Below are positions 47,447 through 56,791 of a stretch of 64,000 nt of DNA, one piece after another. Numbering within the stretch: the stretch's first letter is position 1; every line of letters begins with the position of its first letter. Source of the stretch: Vibrio sp. 10N.286.49.B3 (GTDB lineage Bacteria; Pseudomonadota; Gammaproteobacteria; Enterobacterales; Vibrionaceae); NCBI RefSeq assembly GCF_002873395.1, contig NZ_MCUV01000046.1:217292-281291 (forward strand), in the 5' to 3' direction. The position numbers were made by a program, and so were the translations under genes. The notes under the pieces were generated by a model. That model saw nothing but the letters and a program-made list of their open reading frames with translations. It made no database searches and was not told the origin of the DNA.

Positions 47447-48091
47447 ATGACCTTATTAACTCGCTCGCGCAAAATGTACTTTTTGACTAATAATGATAAC
47501 GAGCACAACCTCTTTATTCATCGCCTCATGAATGAGTTCAATACCCCTATCGAGAACCTCAGTCCCTATTCAATTCAAGGTCCGAGTGCGCAGCATTTTT
47601 ATCGCATTTTAATTATCGACTATAGCCGTTATGCACTTTTCCTTGAGAAGCAACCCAACTTACACCTATTACATCAAAACTATGAAGTTGTACTCTTTAA
47701 CGTAGAGAGGCGCTTAACAACAAAAGATTTGATGACCTTTAACCACTTAAAAGGCTTCTTTTATAAAGAGACACCTTACCGCGATATTGTGCGTGGGTTT
47801 CATTCTATTTTATCTGGTGTCGATTGGCTGCCACGTGAGATTTGCGCTCAGATCCTACATGCTTACCGGCAAGGGCTTGGCGTTTCACCGGCCGAACTCA
47901 AACATCCACTTTCTCTGCGTGAATCTGAAGTTCTCGAGTATTTAAAAGTTGATATGCCGACACACGATATTGCTGAGGAATTGAATATCAGCATCTATAC
48001 CGTCAAATCTCACCTTGCCAGTATTTATCGAAAAATATCAGTTCGCAATCGCAGCCAGGCACAAGTGTGGGCGAAAAGAAACACCAACTAA
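47447..48091 (+). CDS. qstR: LuxR-type regulator QstR
   Basis: 214 residues. C-terminal LuxR/FixJ HTH (LSLRESEVLEYLKVDMPTHD to YTVKSHLASIYRKISVRN, about 152-205). The N-terminal part does not look like a phosphoreceiver. The position between ssb and galU equals V. cholerae VC0396, QstR, which joins the TfoX and HapR signals to switch on DNA uptake and type VI secretion genes. Start ATG at 47447 with AAGGA upstream. Confidence 0.88.
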   Translation: MTLLTRSRKMYFLTNNDNEHNLFIHRLMNEFNTPIENLSPYSIQGPSAQHFYRILIIDYSRYALFLEKQPNLHLLHQNYEVVLFNVERRLTTKDLMTFNHLKGFFYKETPYRDIVRGFHSILSGVDWLPREICAQILHAYRQGLGVSPAELKHPLSLRESEVLEYLKVDMPTHDIAEELNISIYTVKSHLASIYRKISVRNRSQAQVWAKRNTN

Positions 48092-48229
48092 TCATTACCC
48101 TTTTTTATCAATAGATAGGTAAATTATTCACACTTTTTTCCATCTAGATATTGGATTAATTTTACTGTCAATTAAACCATGTTAAAGTGAGTAAAATAAC
48201 TTAAATATAAATAGATAAAGGGCTTTATC

Positions 48230-49102
48230 ATGATTAAAAAATGCCTTTTCCCGGCAGCTGGCTATGGCACTCGTTTCTTACCGGCTACTAAGTCAATGCC
48301 GAAGGAAATGATGCCAGTAGTGAACAAACCACTGATTGAATATGGTGTGGAAGAAGCAATTCAAGCGGGTATGGACGGCATGTGCATTGTGACGGGTCGT
48401 GGCAAACACTCGATCATGGATCACTTCGATAAAAACTACGAGCTTGAGCACCAAATTAGCGGCACTAACAAAGAAGAATTGTTAGATGAAATTCGCGGCA
48501 TCATTGATTCTGCGCACTTCACTTACATCCGCCAGCGCGAAATGAAAGGTCTGGGTCATGCGATCCTAACCGGTCGTGAGCTTGTTGGTGACGAACCTTT
48601 TGCTGTCGTACTTGCCGATGACTTGTGTGTCAATGAGCAGCAAGGTGTACTGGCGCAAATGGTCGCACTGTACAAACAGTTCCGCTGCTCTATCGTTGCG
48701 GTACAAGAAGTTCCAGAAGACGAAACTCACAAGTACGGTGTGATCTCTGGCGAAATGATCAAAGACGATCTTTTCCGTGTAGATGACATGGTAGAAAAAC
48801 CAGAACCAGGTACCGCGCCAAGCAACCTTGCTATTATCGGTCGTTACATCTTAACACCGGATATTTTTGAGCTGATTGAGCAAACAGAACCAGGCAAAGG
48901 TGGTGAAATCCAAATCACTGACGCTCTGCTAAAACAAGCGAAATCAGGTTGTGTATTAGCGTACAAATTTAAAGGTCAACGTTTTGACTGTGGTAGCGTA
49001 GAAGGTTACATCGAAGCAACAAACTACTGCTTTGAAAACCTATACAAAAAAGACAAAACGAAAGTTGAGCTAGATAAGCACTCAACGACCAAAGAAGCGT
49101 AA
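48230..49102 (+). CDS. galU: UTP-glucose-1-phosphate uridylyltransferase
   Basis: 290 residues. Nucleotidyltransferase signature LFPAAGYGTRFLPATKSMPK at residues 5-24, VVLADDLCV with the metal aspartate near 127, VEKPEPG near 188 and FDCGSVEGY near 263. It makes UDP-glucose for LPS, exopolysaccharide and osmo-adaptation. Monocistronic by layout, with a strong terminator at 49184-49219. Confidence 0.97.
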   Translation: MIKKCLFPAAGYGTRFLPATKSMPKEMMPVVNKPLIEYGVEEAIQAGMDGMCIVTGRGKHSIMDHFDKNYELEHQISGTNKEELLDEIRGIIDSAHFTYIRQREMKGLGHAILTGRELVGDEPFAVVLADDLCVNEQQGVLAQMVALYKQFRCSIVAVQEVPEDETHKYGVISGEMIKDDLFRVDDMVEKPEPGTAPSNLAIIGRYILTPDIFELIEQTEPGKGGEIQITDALLKQAKSGCVLAYKFKGQRFDCGSVEGYIEATNYCFENLYKKDKTKVELDKHSTTKEA

Positions 49103-49183
49103 TTTCTAGATTTATGCAAATAGGTTAATAACCATACACAAACTGGGTTTTTGACCACATAAAAACTAGGCTGAGCATTAAAA

Positions 49184-49219
49184 AGGCGCCAAGATAAGTA
49201 TTTCGCTATCTTGGCGCCT
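49184..49219. terminator. Bidirectional terminator between galU and the DUF2959 gene
   Basis: A 13-bp perfect stem, AGGCGCCAAGATA (49184-49196) with TATCTTGGCGCCT (49207-49219), loop of 10, A-run before and T-run after. It serves the two converging genes. Confidence 0.92.
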
Positions 49220-49278
49220 ATTTTTCATCCAGTCATTGATAACGATGTGATAGCTGCTGATAGTGCCAATAAAATCGG

Positions 49279-49938
49279 CTACTGTGCACCAGGATCCATC
49301 GCAGCAATAAACTCATTAGACTCTGCAATCGACTTATTCATCTCATCGATTAAGCTCGTAATATCAGCCTGCAAACTATCAAACTCACCTTCAATCGCCC
49401 CAACCGCCTGCGCATTCAGGTTGTGCTTTAAGTAGAGCATATTGTCTTTCATCGCAGTTAAGATTGGTGGCATTTTCGCTTCAGCGCGACGCATACCTTG
49501 CACTAACGAAGTATAAGAACGCTGAGTTTCCCTCAACTTATTCATACTGCTACTACGTAAGCTCGCTTTGCTGATTTCTTGGATTTCATCATCCCACTCA
49601 ACAAATAACGCCTCTGCGACCTCTTCTACTTTATCAATGCGATTACTGACATCATCCGCTGCCGACTGCGCCGATTCATACTCATCTTTCGCTTTATTGT
49701 ATGCCGTTTCTAAATCGCCACCATCAAAAGTCAATAAAGCCTGCATCTCTTCCAGCGCGGAACTAAATTGCGCTTGTGCCTCTTCTTGTGACTCTTTAGC
49801 CTCTTCCACTCGATCGACCATAATATCGCGCTTGTGGTAACCCACTTTTTCCATCGCACCATAATAAGCACTTTGACAGCCACCCAATAATAAACTTGCG
49901 CTGACCACTGCCAATAAAATCCGTTTTTTCATCATCAC
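49279..49938 (-). CDS. DUF2959 family lipoprotein
   Basis: 219 residues. Lipoprotein signal with lipobox LGGCQ near residue 21, then an alpha-helical body with long heptad stretches (about 40-130 and 160-210) forming coiled coils. The DUF2959 family begins YYGAMEKVGYHKRDIMVDRV as seen here. Function is not known; an envelope-anchored helical protein. It follows a small membrane protein gene by 6 bp and is probably co-transcribed with it. Confidence 0.87.
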   Translation of the reverse strand: MMMKKRILLAVVSASLLLGGCQSAYYGAMEKVGYHKRDIMVDRVEEAKESQEEAQAQFSSALEEMQALLTFDGGDLETAYNKAKDEYESAQSAADDVSNRIDKVEEVAEALFVEWDDEIQEISKASLRSSSMNKLRETQRSYTSLVQGMRRAEAKMPPILTAMKDNMLYLKHNLNAQAVGAIEGEFDSLQADITSLIDEMNKSIAESNEFIAAMDPGAQ

Positions 49939-49944
49939 TCCTAT

Positions 49945-50169
49945 TTACCCATTCGCTTTAAACTTCGCAGCATCAATAATGCTCCAGAGGTGAAACAGCG
50001 CGCCGATAATTGCCGGAATAATCAGTACCCAGAAAAAGTAGCACACCACCGTAATACAGAAAAAGAGTAGCGCTGCGAGAAAACGCCCCTGCACCAACTG
50101 ACCTAAACCCGGAAAGAATAAACTTGCAATCGCTGCTAACACATTACCAGCCGAACCTTGTTGAGACAT
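49945..50169 (-). CDS. Small inner-membrane protein of unknown function
   Basis: 74 residues from the ATG at 50169, chosen because AAAGGGTGGTG precedes it; a longer frame from 50235 has no ribosome site. Two membrane helices (SLFFPGLGQLVQGRFLAALL and FFWVLIIPAIIGALFHLW) joined by a short loop; the GLGQLVQGR turn is shared with TM2-like small membrane proteins. Lies directly upstream of the DUF2959 lipoprotein gene. Confidence 0.8.
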   Translation of the reverse strand: MSQQGSAGNVLAAIASLFFPGLGQLVQGRFLAALLFFCITVVCYFFWVLIIPAIIGALFHLWSIIDAAKFKANG

Positions 50170-50283
50170 TACACCACCCTTTAGTTGTAAACACCATGTT
50201 ATAACAGTGTACGAAGTTAAGACCAGAATTGACAATTAAATATCAGTAATAAACAGAGAAAAAAGGCGAATTCACCACCAGCC

Positions 50284-50303
50284 AACTGTTTTTTTATCCA
50301 GTA
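50284..50303. promoter_or_regulatory. LexA box upstream of uvrA
   Basis: AACTGTTTTTTTATCCAGTA fits the SOS box CTG-N10-CAG with the flanking A/T pattern. It ends 62 bp before the uvrA start, the usual place for SOS control of this excision-repair gene. Confidence 0.8.
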
Positions 50304-50365
50304 TTCTTTGCACAACTCCAACACTGTGTAATACTTATTCTTCTGATCATAGCTGAGCATTAAAG

Positions 50366-53191
50366 ATGGATAAAATAGAAGTAAGGGGCGCTCGAACCCA
50401 TAATTTAAAAGACATTAACTTAACCATTCCACGCGATAAGTTAATTGTTATCACAGGTCTTTCTGGTTCTGGTAAATCTTCTTTAGCTTTTGATACCTTG
50501 TATGCTGAAGGCCAGCGCCGTTATGTTGAATCCCTGTCTGCCTATGCTCGTCAATTTTTGTCTTTGATGGAAAAGCCTGATGTCGATCATATCGAAGGGC
50601 TTTCTCCTGCTATTTCTATCGAGCAAAAATCGACCTCTCACAACCCACGTTCAACCGTAGGTACGATTACTGAAGTCTATGATTATTTAAGATTATTATA
50701 CGCACGTGTTGGTGAACCTCGCTGCCCAGAACACCATACACCACTTGCCGCGCAAACCGTCAGCCAAATGGTTGATAAAGTGCTTGAGTTGCCTGAAGGT
50801 TCGAAAATGATGCTGCTCGCTCAGATCGTTAAAGAGCGTAAAGGTGAGCATGTTAAGACGCTTGAAAATCTGGTTGCTCAAGGTTTTATCCGCGCAAGAA
50901 TCGATGGTGAAGTGTGTGATCTCTCCGATCCACCAACCCTTGAACTGCATAAGAAGCACACCATCGAAGTTGTGGTCGATCGCTTTAAGGTTCGCCCAGA
51001 TCTAAACCAACGTCTCGCGGAATCATTTGAAACCGCACTTGAGCTGTCTGGTGGTATTGTCAGCGTGACTTGGATGGATCAAAGCGATCAAGATGACATC
51101 ATGTTCTCGGCTAACTTTGCCTGCCCTCATTGTGGCTATAGCGTGCAAGAACTTGAACCACGTATGTTCTCCTTTAACAACCCAGCCGGTGCGTGCGGGA
51201 CGTGTGACGGGCTTGGTGTACAACAATACTTTGAAGCGAGTCGCGTGATCTTAGATAACAATCTCAGTATTGCCGAGGGCGCGATCAAAGGTTGGGATCA
51301 AAAGAATTACTACTACTTCCAAATGCTCACATCGCTTTCTGAACACTATGGTTTTGATCTCTTTGCGCCATTTAAAAGCTTACCGAAAAAGATCCAAGAC
51401 ATCATATTAACAGGCTCAGGGCGAACGGAAATTGAGTTTAAATACGTCAATGATCGTGGCGACCTACGTATCAAGAGCCACCCTTTTGAAGGCATCTTAA
51501 ATACCCTTGAGCGTCGCTACCGTGAGACCGAATCAAACTCGGTACGTGAAGATCTGGCTAAATACATTGCGACCAAATCGTGCTCAAGCTGTGATGGTAC
51601 TCGCCTGCGCATTGAATCTCGCAATGTATTTATCGATCAAACACCGCTGCCTGAAATTGTTGAAATGAGTATCAGCGATGCGATGCTGTTCTTCCAAAAC
51701 TTAGCGCTCACCGGTCAACGTGCACAGATTGCCGATAAAGTTCTTAAAGAGATCAACGACCGCCTGCACTTTTTAATCAATGTTGGGCTTAATTACCTTA
51801 ACTTATCACGCAGCGCTGAGACATTATCGGGCGGTGAAGCGCAACGTATCCGTCTTGCCAGCCAAATCGGAGCAGGATTAGTTGGCGTGATGTACGTACT
51901 GGATGAGCCATCGATCGGTCTCCACCAGCGAGACAACGAACGCTTATTAAAAACCTTAACCCATCTGCGTGATCTGGGTAATACCGTTATCGTTGTTGAG
52001 CACGATGAAGATGCGATCCGCACCGCTGATCATGTGATTGATATTGGTCCTGGCGCTGGTGTTCACGGTGGCTTTGTGGTTGCCGAAGGTACGATGGATG
52101 ACATTCTTGCAGAGCCTAAATCACTGACTGGGCAATATTTAAGTGGTGCAAAATCCATTGCTATTCCAGAAAATCGTACCCCTATCGATAAAAAGAAAGT
52201 GGTGCAGATCATTGGCGCAACTGGCAACAATTTAAAAGAGGTCACCGTCTCTATTCCAGTGGGGTTATTTACCTGTGTGACTGGCGTTTCAGGCTCTGGT
52301 AAATCAACCTTAATTAATGACACCTTCTTTAAGATTGCTCATACCCGTTTAAATGGTGCGACGACCTCAGAGCCAGCGCCTTTTAAAGATATTAAAGGTC
52401 TTGAGCATTTTGATAAGGTTATCGATATTGATCAAAGCCCAATTGGTCGCACGCCGCGTTCTAACCCTGCGACTTACACTGGGATCTTCACTCCGATCCG
52501 AGAACTGTTTGCAGGCACACAAGAGTCGCGTTCACGTGGCTATAAACCTGGTCGCTTTAGTTTCAACGTACGTGGTGGTCGCTGTGAAGCGTGTCAGGGA
52601 GATGGCGTGATTAAGGTTGAGATGCACTTCTTACCTGATGTCTATGTTCCGTGCGATGTATGTAAAGGCAAACGCTATAACCGTGAAACATTAGAGGTAC
52701 GCTATAAAGGCAAAACCATTGATGAAGTGCTGGCGATGACCGTTGAAGATGCTCATCTCTTCTTCCAACCCGTGCCAGTGATTGCTCGTCGACTGCAAAC
52801 CTTAATGGATGTCGGCTTGTCTTACATTCGCCTTGGTCAAGCAGCAACCACGCTTTCTGGTGGTGAAGCGCAACGAGTTAAACTGGCTCGTGAGCTATCT
52901 AAACGCGACACAGGGAAAACTTTATATATCTTAGATGAGCCAACAACCGGTCTGCATTTCCATGATATTCAGCAGTTGTTAGTGGTACTACATCGCCTGC
53001 GTGAACGTGGTAATACCGTTGTCGTCATTGAGCATAATTTAGATGTGATTAAGACTTCAGATTGGATCATCGACCTGGGACCTGAAGGTGGACAAGGCGG
53101 TGGTGAGATTGTGGCACAAGGTACGCCTGAAGATGTGATTAAAGTTGAAGGTTCTCACACTGCACACTTTCTTAAGCCTATGTTGAAATAG
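50366..53191 (+). CDS. uvrA: Excinuclease ABC subunit A
   Basis: 941 residues, full length. Two ABC ATPase modules: Walker [13 protein letters not shown] (about 32) and [12 protein letters not shown] (about 640), signature motifs [12 protein letters not shown] and [12 protein letters not shown], and two zinc modules (CPHCGYSV...[14 protein letters not shown]...CDVCKG). UvrA finds bulky DNA lesions and loads UvrB. Controlled by the LexA box at 50284-50303. Confidence 0.99.
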   Translation: MDKIEVRGARTHNLKDINLTIPRDKLIVITGLSGSGKSSLAFDTLYAEGQRRYVESLSAYARQFLSLMEKPDVDHIEGLSPAISIEQKSTSHNPRSTVGTITEVYDYLRLLYARVGEPRCPEHHTPLAAQTVSQMVDKVLELPEGSKMMLLAQIVKERKGEHVKTLENLVAQGFIRARIDGEVCDLSDPPTLELHKKHTIEVVVDRFKVRPDLNQRLAESFETALELSGGIVSVTWMDQSDQDDIMFSANFACPHCGYSVQELEPRMFSFNNPAGACGTCDGLGVQQYFEASRVILDNNLSIAEGAIKGWDQKNYYYFQMLTSLSEHYGFDLFAPFKSLPKKIQDIILTGSGRTEIEFKYVNDRGDLRIKSHPFEGILNTLERRYRETESNSVREDLAKYIATKSCSSCDGTRLRIESRNVFIDQTPLPEIVEMSISDAMLFFQNLALTGQRAQIADKVLKEINDRLHFLINVGLNYLNLSRSAETLSGGEAQRIRLASQIGAGLVGVMYVLDEPSIGLHQRDNERLLKTLTHLRDLGNTVIVVEHDEDAIRTADHVIDIGPGAGVHGGFVVAEGTMDDILAEPKSLTGQYLSGAKSIAIPENRTPIDKKKVVQIIGATGNNLKEVTVSIPVGLFTCVTGVSGSGKSTLINDTFFKIAHTRLNGATTSEPAPFKDIKGLEHFDKVIDIDQSPIGRTPRSNPATYTGIFTPIRELFAGTQESRSRGYKPGRFSFNVRGGRCEACQGDGVIKVEMHFLPDVYVPCDVCKGKRYNRETLEVRYKGKTIDEVLAMTVEDAHLFFQPVPVIARRLQTLMDVGLSYIRLGQAATTLSGGEAQRVKLARELSKRDTGKTLYILDEPTTGLHFHDIQQLLVVLHRLRERGNTVVVIEHNLDVIKTSDWIIDLGPEGGQGGGEIVAQGTPEDVIKVEGSHTAHFLKPMLK

Positions 53192-53211
53192 AAAAAACCA
53201 GTAAGATAGAC

Positions 53212-53249
53212 AAACCAGCAGCATGGTAATTATTCACCGCTGCTGGTTT
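53212..53249 (+). terminator. Terminator after uvrA
   Basis: AAACCAGCAGC (53212-53222) pairs perfectly with GCTGCTGGTTT (53239-53249); the 16-base loop has an inner GGT/ACC pair; ends in TTT-rich sequence. Confidence 0.88.
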
Positions 53250-53274
53250 CATTTTATCTGGGAAGCGAATAACT

Positions 53275-55083
53275 ATGGCCACGGTACACGTCAACGGCAC
53301 TCAACTAGAACCTCAACAGGAATCTGTTCCACTAAATAAAGTATTTCTAGCCTCGATTGGCGTAATATTTTTAGTCGCGATGCACTTTTTTATGCCGAAT
53401 CCAGGTGGGTCAGGGCTTGCGCTCTCATTTAACCCAACCACTTGGCTTGCACTGAGTATCACGATTGCCATCGGCTGTTATCAACTCGCCACCAATCGTG
53501 TATTACGCTATTCAAAGTTAACGATAGGACTGCTGATCAGTGCGCTTATCATGTCGCTACCCATCTGCTTTCCCAATGCGGATATCTCTGCCACTGCTCC
53601 GCGTCTATTCGGCTTATGGGCAGGATTAGCTCTATTTGTTTTACTGCAGCAGTTTCGCTTTAGTAATCGTCATAAACAGCGCTTATTGTGGTTTATTGTT
53701 TTAGCGACCTTAATACAAGCTCTGTTTGGTCTCTACCAATACACCTTACTTGAGCCAGGCAATATGTTTGGCTATAACACGGTTGCCAATTTCCCTTCCG
53801 GTATTTTTCAACAGAAGAATGTGATGGCGAGTTTCTTAGCGACGGGCTTGATTGTCTCTGGCTACTTACTTGCTCGTCAGCCAGACACGAAATATCATCA
53901 TAAGATCAGTGATATTATTATCTTGTATGTGATCCCAGCGGTGACGATTCCTTTATTGATCGTACTTGCTTCACGTACTGGTTGGTTAACAGCTGTGCTC
54001 GGCATCATCTGTATCTTGCCTTATATCCATAAATACACCTCATTAAGGCGCTTTTTAGGTTGGACGGGGTCACTGGTCGCAGGCTTAATTCTCGGTTGGG
54101 GACTTTTAGCCAGCCAAGGAAAAAGTGAAGCGGTGATCAAAAAAGCGGATTTCGATACCCCGCGTACTTACACCTTTCCACAAGCACTGGATATGGCGAT
54201 TGAGAAACCATTTACAGGCTATGGCTATGGTAAATTCGAATCACAATACATTCTTTACACCGCCAGACAGCATCAACTGAATATCAATTATCCTGCGGGT
54301 TTACCGGCGATGGATCACCCTCATAATGAGCTATTGTTCTGGGCTGTTGAAGGTGGATTAATTCCGATTGTGGGGATTTTACTTGCTGCCTATCTTGTGT
54401 TGAGTCGTATACAGACCAATAACCAAGGCACTCGATTAGCGACCTTTGCGCTCTTTATTCCTATCGTGGTTCATTCACAATTGGAGTATCCGTTTTATCA
54501 CTCTGCGGTTCACTGGATCACTTTTATCATCTTAATTTACTGGGTTGATCAACGTTCATCTCAATATAGAACCGTGCCTTTTAGCATCGTCTCAAAAACG
54601 TTACTGCGTGTATCAAGCTTGCTGCTACCAGCACTCACAGCTTTCTACATGCTAAGCGCTCTGCATACGAATTATGTCTTAACCCAATTTGAAAAGTCGC
54701 AACCACGCGATCCAGAGATCCTTAACCAAGTCTCTAACCCTGTCGTATGGAAAGATCGTTTCGATTGGAATATTTATAGTACCTACCTGAGCATGGGACT
54801 CTATTCAGGGGATAAGACCTTGATACAGCCTTATGTCGATTGGTCAAACACCATTATTCAATCTAAGCCAAGACCAGCCTTTTATCGCAACCTGATCTTA
54901 GCTTATCAAGGTCTGGGTGATGATAGTCGTGCGCGACAGGTGCGTAGTGAAGCTGAACTGCTATTCCCTAAACAGGATTTTTCACAACTCCACTACCAAC
55001 CACCATCGAGTGCGCCAGCCAGTCAAAGCAGTAGTCAGAGCAGCAGCCAAGGCTCTGAGTTAGCCAATAACAGTGATGACTAA
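53275..55083 (+). CDS. pglL: PglL-type O-oligosaccharyltransferase (Wzy/O-antigen ligase fold)
   Basis: 602 residues with about a dozen membrane segments, then a C-terminal soluble part and a Ser/Gln tail. The signature loop has FPSGIFQQKNVMASFLATGL and YGKFES, and the conserved MDHPHNELLFWAVEGG. This fold transfers lipid-linked glycans onto proteins or lipid A. The locus matches V. cholerae VC0393, reported to be an active PglL-type protein O-glycosyltransferase. Being near the MSHA locus, pilins are candidate targets, by inference only. A WaaL-type ligase is the alternative. Confidence 0.83.
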   Translation: MATVHVNGTQLEPQQESVPLNKVFLASIGVIFLVAMHFFMPNPGGSGLALSFNPTTWLALSITIAIGCYQLATNRVLRYSKLTIGLLISALIMSLPICFPNADISATAPRLFGLWAGLALFVLLQQFRFSNRHKQRLLWFIVLATLIQALFGLYQYTLLEPGNMFGYNTVANFPSGIFQQKNVMASFLATGLIVSGYLLARQPDTKYHHKISDIIILYVIPAVTIPLLIVLASRTGWLTAVLGIICILPYIHKYTSLRRFLGWTGSLVAGLILGWGLLASQGKSEAVIKKADFDTPRTYTFPQALDMAIEKPFTGYGYGKFESQYILYTARQHQLNINYPAGLPAMDHPHNELLFWAVEGGLIPIVGILLAAYLVLSRIQTNNQGTRLATFALFIPIVVHSQLEYPFYHSAVHWITFIILIYWVDQRSSQYRTVPFSIVSKTLLRVSSLLLPALTAFYMLSALHTNYVLTQFEKSQPRDPEILNQVSNPVVWKDRFDWNIYSTYLSMGLYSGDKTLIQPYVDWSNTIIQSKPRPAFYRNLILAYQGLGDDSRARQVRSEAELLFPKQDFSQLHYQPPSSAPASQSSSQSSSQGSELANNSDD

Positions 55084-55143
55084 CAGCAAGGTTTAACTAT
55101 AGAGAAAATAGATGGGCTGTGATTAGTTTCATCGCGACGATTG

Positions 55144-56262
55144 TTATTTAAGCGATGCTTCTAGCGCTTGCAAACATAGGGCAACATTTTCATTGCGTGC
55201 TCCATAGCCCATTAAACCAATTCGCCACGTTTTGCCGGCTAATACACCAAGCCCAGCGCCAATCTCTAAATTATATTCATTCAGTAAGTGCGAACGAATT
55301 TGTGCTTCATCAACACCTTGTGGCACATATACCGCATTTAGTTGTGGTAAACGGCTCGCTTCTTCAACCACAAAACGAATCCCTAACGCTTCTAATCCCG
55401 TGCGCAACTTTTCATGCATTTGGCGATGCCTTGCCCACGCACTCTCTAACCCTTCGGTGTACAACATCAATAAGGCTTCATGCAGTGCGTATAAGCTATT
55501 TACCGGCGCGGTATGGTGATAACTACGCTTACCTTCCCCACTCCAGTAGCCTAAGACTAAACTCTGATCGAGGAACCAACTTTGAATCGGTGTGGTTCGT
55601 GCGTGGATCTTGGCAATTGCCGCTTCAGATAAGGTCAGTGGCGATAGACCCGGTGCACACGATAAGCATTTCTGACTGCCAGAGTACACCGCATCGAGTT
55701 GCCATTCATCCACCAGCAAAGGGACGCCACCGAGTGATGTCACCGCATCGACAATGGTTAGTGCCTGATATCGTTTCGCAATTTTACTTAACGCCTGTGC
55801 ATCCGATAATGCTCCCGTTGATGTTTCTGCGTGAACGAACGCTAAGATCTTGGCATCGGGATGCTGCTCAAATGCCTGCTCAACTTTAGCGATGGATACC
55901 GGCTTGCCCCACTCATCATCCACCAGCACCGCTTCACCACCACAGCGAATCACGTTCTCACGCATGCGCTCACCGAAGACACCATTGCGGCAGACGATAA
56001 CTTTATCGCCCGGTTCAACTAAGTTAACAAAACACGCTTCCATTCCCGCACTGCCTGGCGCAGAGATCGCAATGGTAAAGGTATTTTCAGTCTGAAATGC
56101 GTATTTTAATAGCTGTTTTATTTCATCCATCATCCCAATAAAAAGCGGGTCTAAATGCCCGATGGTTGGACGACTTAAGGCTTGTAAAACGGGTGGGGAA
56201 ATATCTGAAGGCCCCGGTCCCATCAAAGTACGATGCGGGGGCATAAAGTGCGTTATTGTCAT
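55144..56262 (-). CDS. Class V aminotransferase (alanine/serine-glyoxylate type)
   Basis: 372 residues. PLP fold type I: the start HRTLMGPGPSDISPPVLQAL is typical, APGSAGMEA binds the cofactor phosphate region, TIVDAVTSLGG contains the PLP aspartate, and SGSQKCLSCAPGLSPL the Schiff-base lysine. Most likely an alanine-glyoxylate or serine-pyruvate transaminase; the (S)-ureidoglycine-glyoxylate type is an alternative. Orthologous in place to V. cholerae VC0392. Read opposite to its neighbours. Confidence 0.88.
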   Translation of the reverse strand: MTITHFMPPHRTLMGPGPSDISPPVLQALSRPTIGHLDPLFIGMMDEIKQLLKYAFQTENTFTIAISAPGSAGMEACFVNLVEPGDKVIVCRNGVFGERMRENVIRCGGEAVLVDDEWGKPVSIAKVEQAFEQHPDAKILAFVHAETSTGALSDAQALSKIAKRYQALTIVDAVTSLGGVPLLVDEWQLDAVYSGSQKCLSCAPGLSPLTLSEAAIAKIHARTTPIQSWFLDQSLVLGYWSGEGKRSYHHTAPVNSLYALHEALLMLYTEGLESAWARHRQMHEKLRTGLEALGIRFVVEEASRLPQLNAVYVPQGVDEAQIRSHLLNEYNLEIGAGLGVLAGKTWRIGLMGYGARNENVALCLQALEASLK

Positions 56263-56504
56263 TATATCTTCCTTTTAGCAGAGCAATAGCTAAACAGATT
56301 ATAGTGAATTTTGCGCAAAGAAAGCTGGTATGACCTGATGAGCATCACATAATGGTAAAACCGCTTATCGTGGAGAATAAAAGCATAGAGAGATTGTGGG
56401 ATGATGAGAATCGCGCTTTCAAACTTTGTTAATGAATAGTGTCGGGTTTATGCACTTTTTCATTGACTTTTTACACTCAAAAACGTTCAATGAAACCGCT
56501 ATCT
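56263..56504. other. Gap before the lysine riboswitch
   Basis: About 240 bp between the aminotransferase start and the riboswitch. It must hold the divergent promoters of both. The stretch near 56461-56480 (CATTGACTTTTTACACTC) contains a TTGACT that would suit the -35 of the lysC promoter. I see nothing else. Confidence 0.4.
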
Positions 56505-56676
56505 AGCAGAAGAGGAGCATTGCCCAGGCAGGTGTTTTGTAGAGCCACAACTCTAATACAAAATACTGATGGGGAGTAATGCCGAGATGAGTCAAAGTTG
56601 TTGGTTTTGATTTGTCGGTTGATTGGGCTGAATCCCTTCAACTGTCACCAGCCCTATCTGGTGATGAGCTTCTGAG
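56505..56676 (+). ncRNA. Lysine riboswitch (L box) of lysC
   Basis: The conserved L-box elements appear in order: AGCAGAAGAGGAGCATTGCC, GTGTTTTGTAGAGCCACAACTC, GATGGGGAGTAATGCCGAGAT, GGGCTGAATCCC, CTGTCACCAG and the closing CTTCTGAG. P1 is CAGAAG (56507-56512) with CTTCTG (56669-56674). It closely matches the E. coli lysC leader as I remember it. Lysine binding would shut off the aspartokinase gene 115 bp downstream. Confidence 0.92.
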
Positions 56677-56737
56677 GTTTGTGTCTACTCACTTTCATGC
56701 CTCTCGCTCCCTTCTCGCTATAGACATTATTCATCAC

Positions 56738-56766
56738 GACGCTGAAGCATCGGTGTCATTTTAATT
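56738..56766 (+). terminator. Candidate expression-platform terminator of the lysine riboswitch
   Basis: GACGCTG (56738-56744) pairs with CGGTGTC (56751-56757) with two G-U pairs, loop AAGCAT, then ATTTTAATT. A modest hairpin; it could end transcription when lysine is bound, though translational control is also possible. Confidence 0.55.
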
Positions 56767-56791
56767 GTAGAAAGTCAGGGAGATATCTATC

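Noticed and set aside
55155..55889. A 244-codon plus-strand frame opposite the aminotransferase gene
   Set aside because: It is the antisense shadow of a well-conserved PLP enzyme, with no recognisable domain and no ribosome-binding site.
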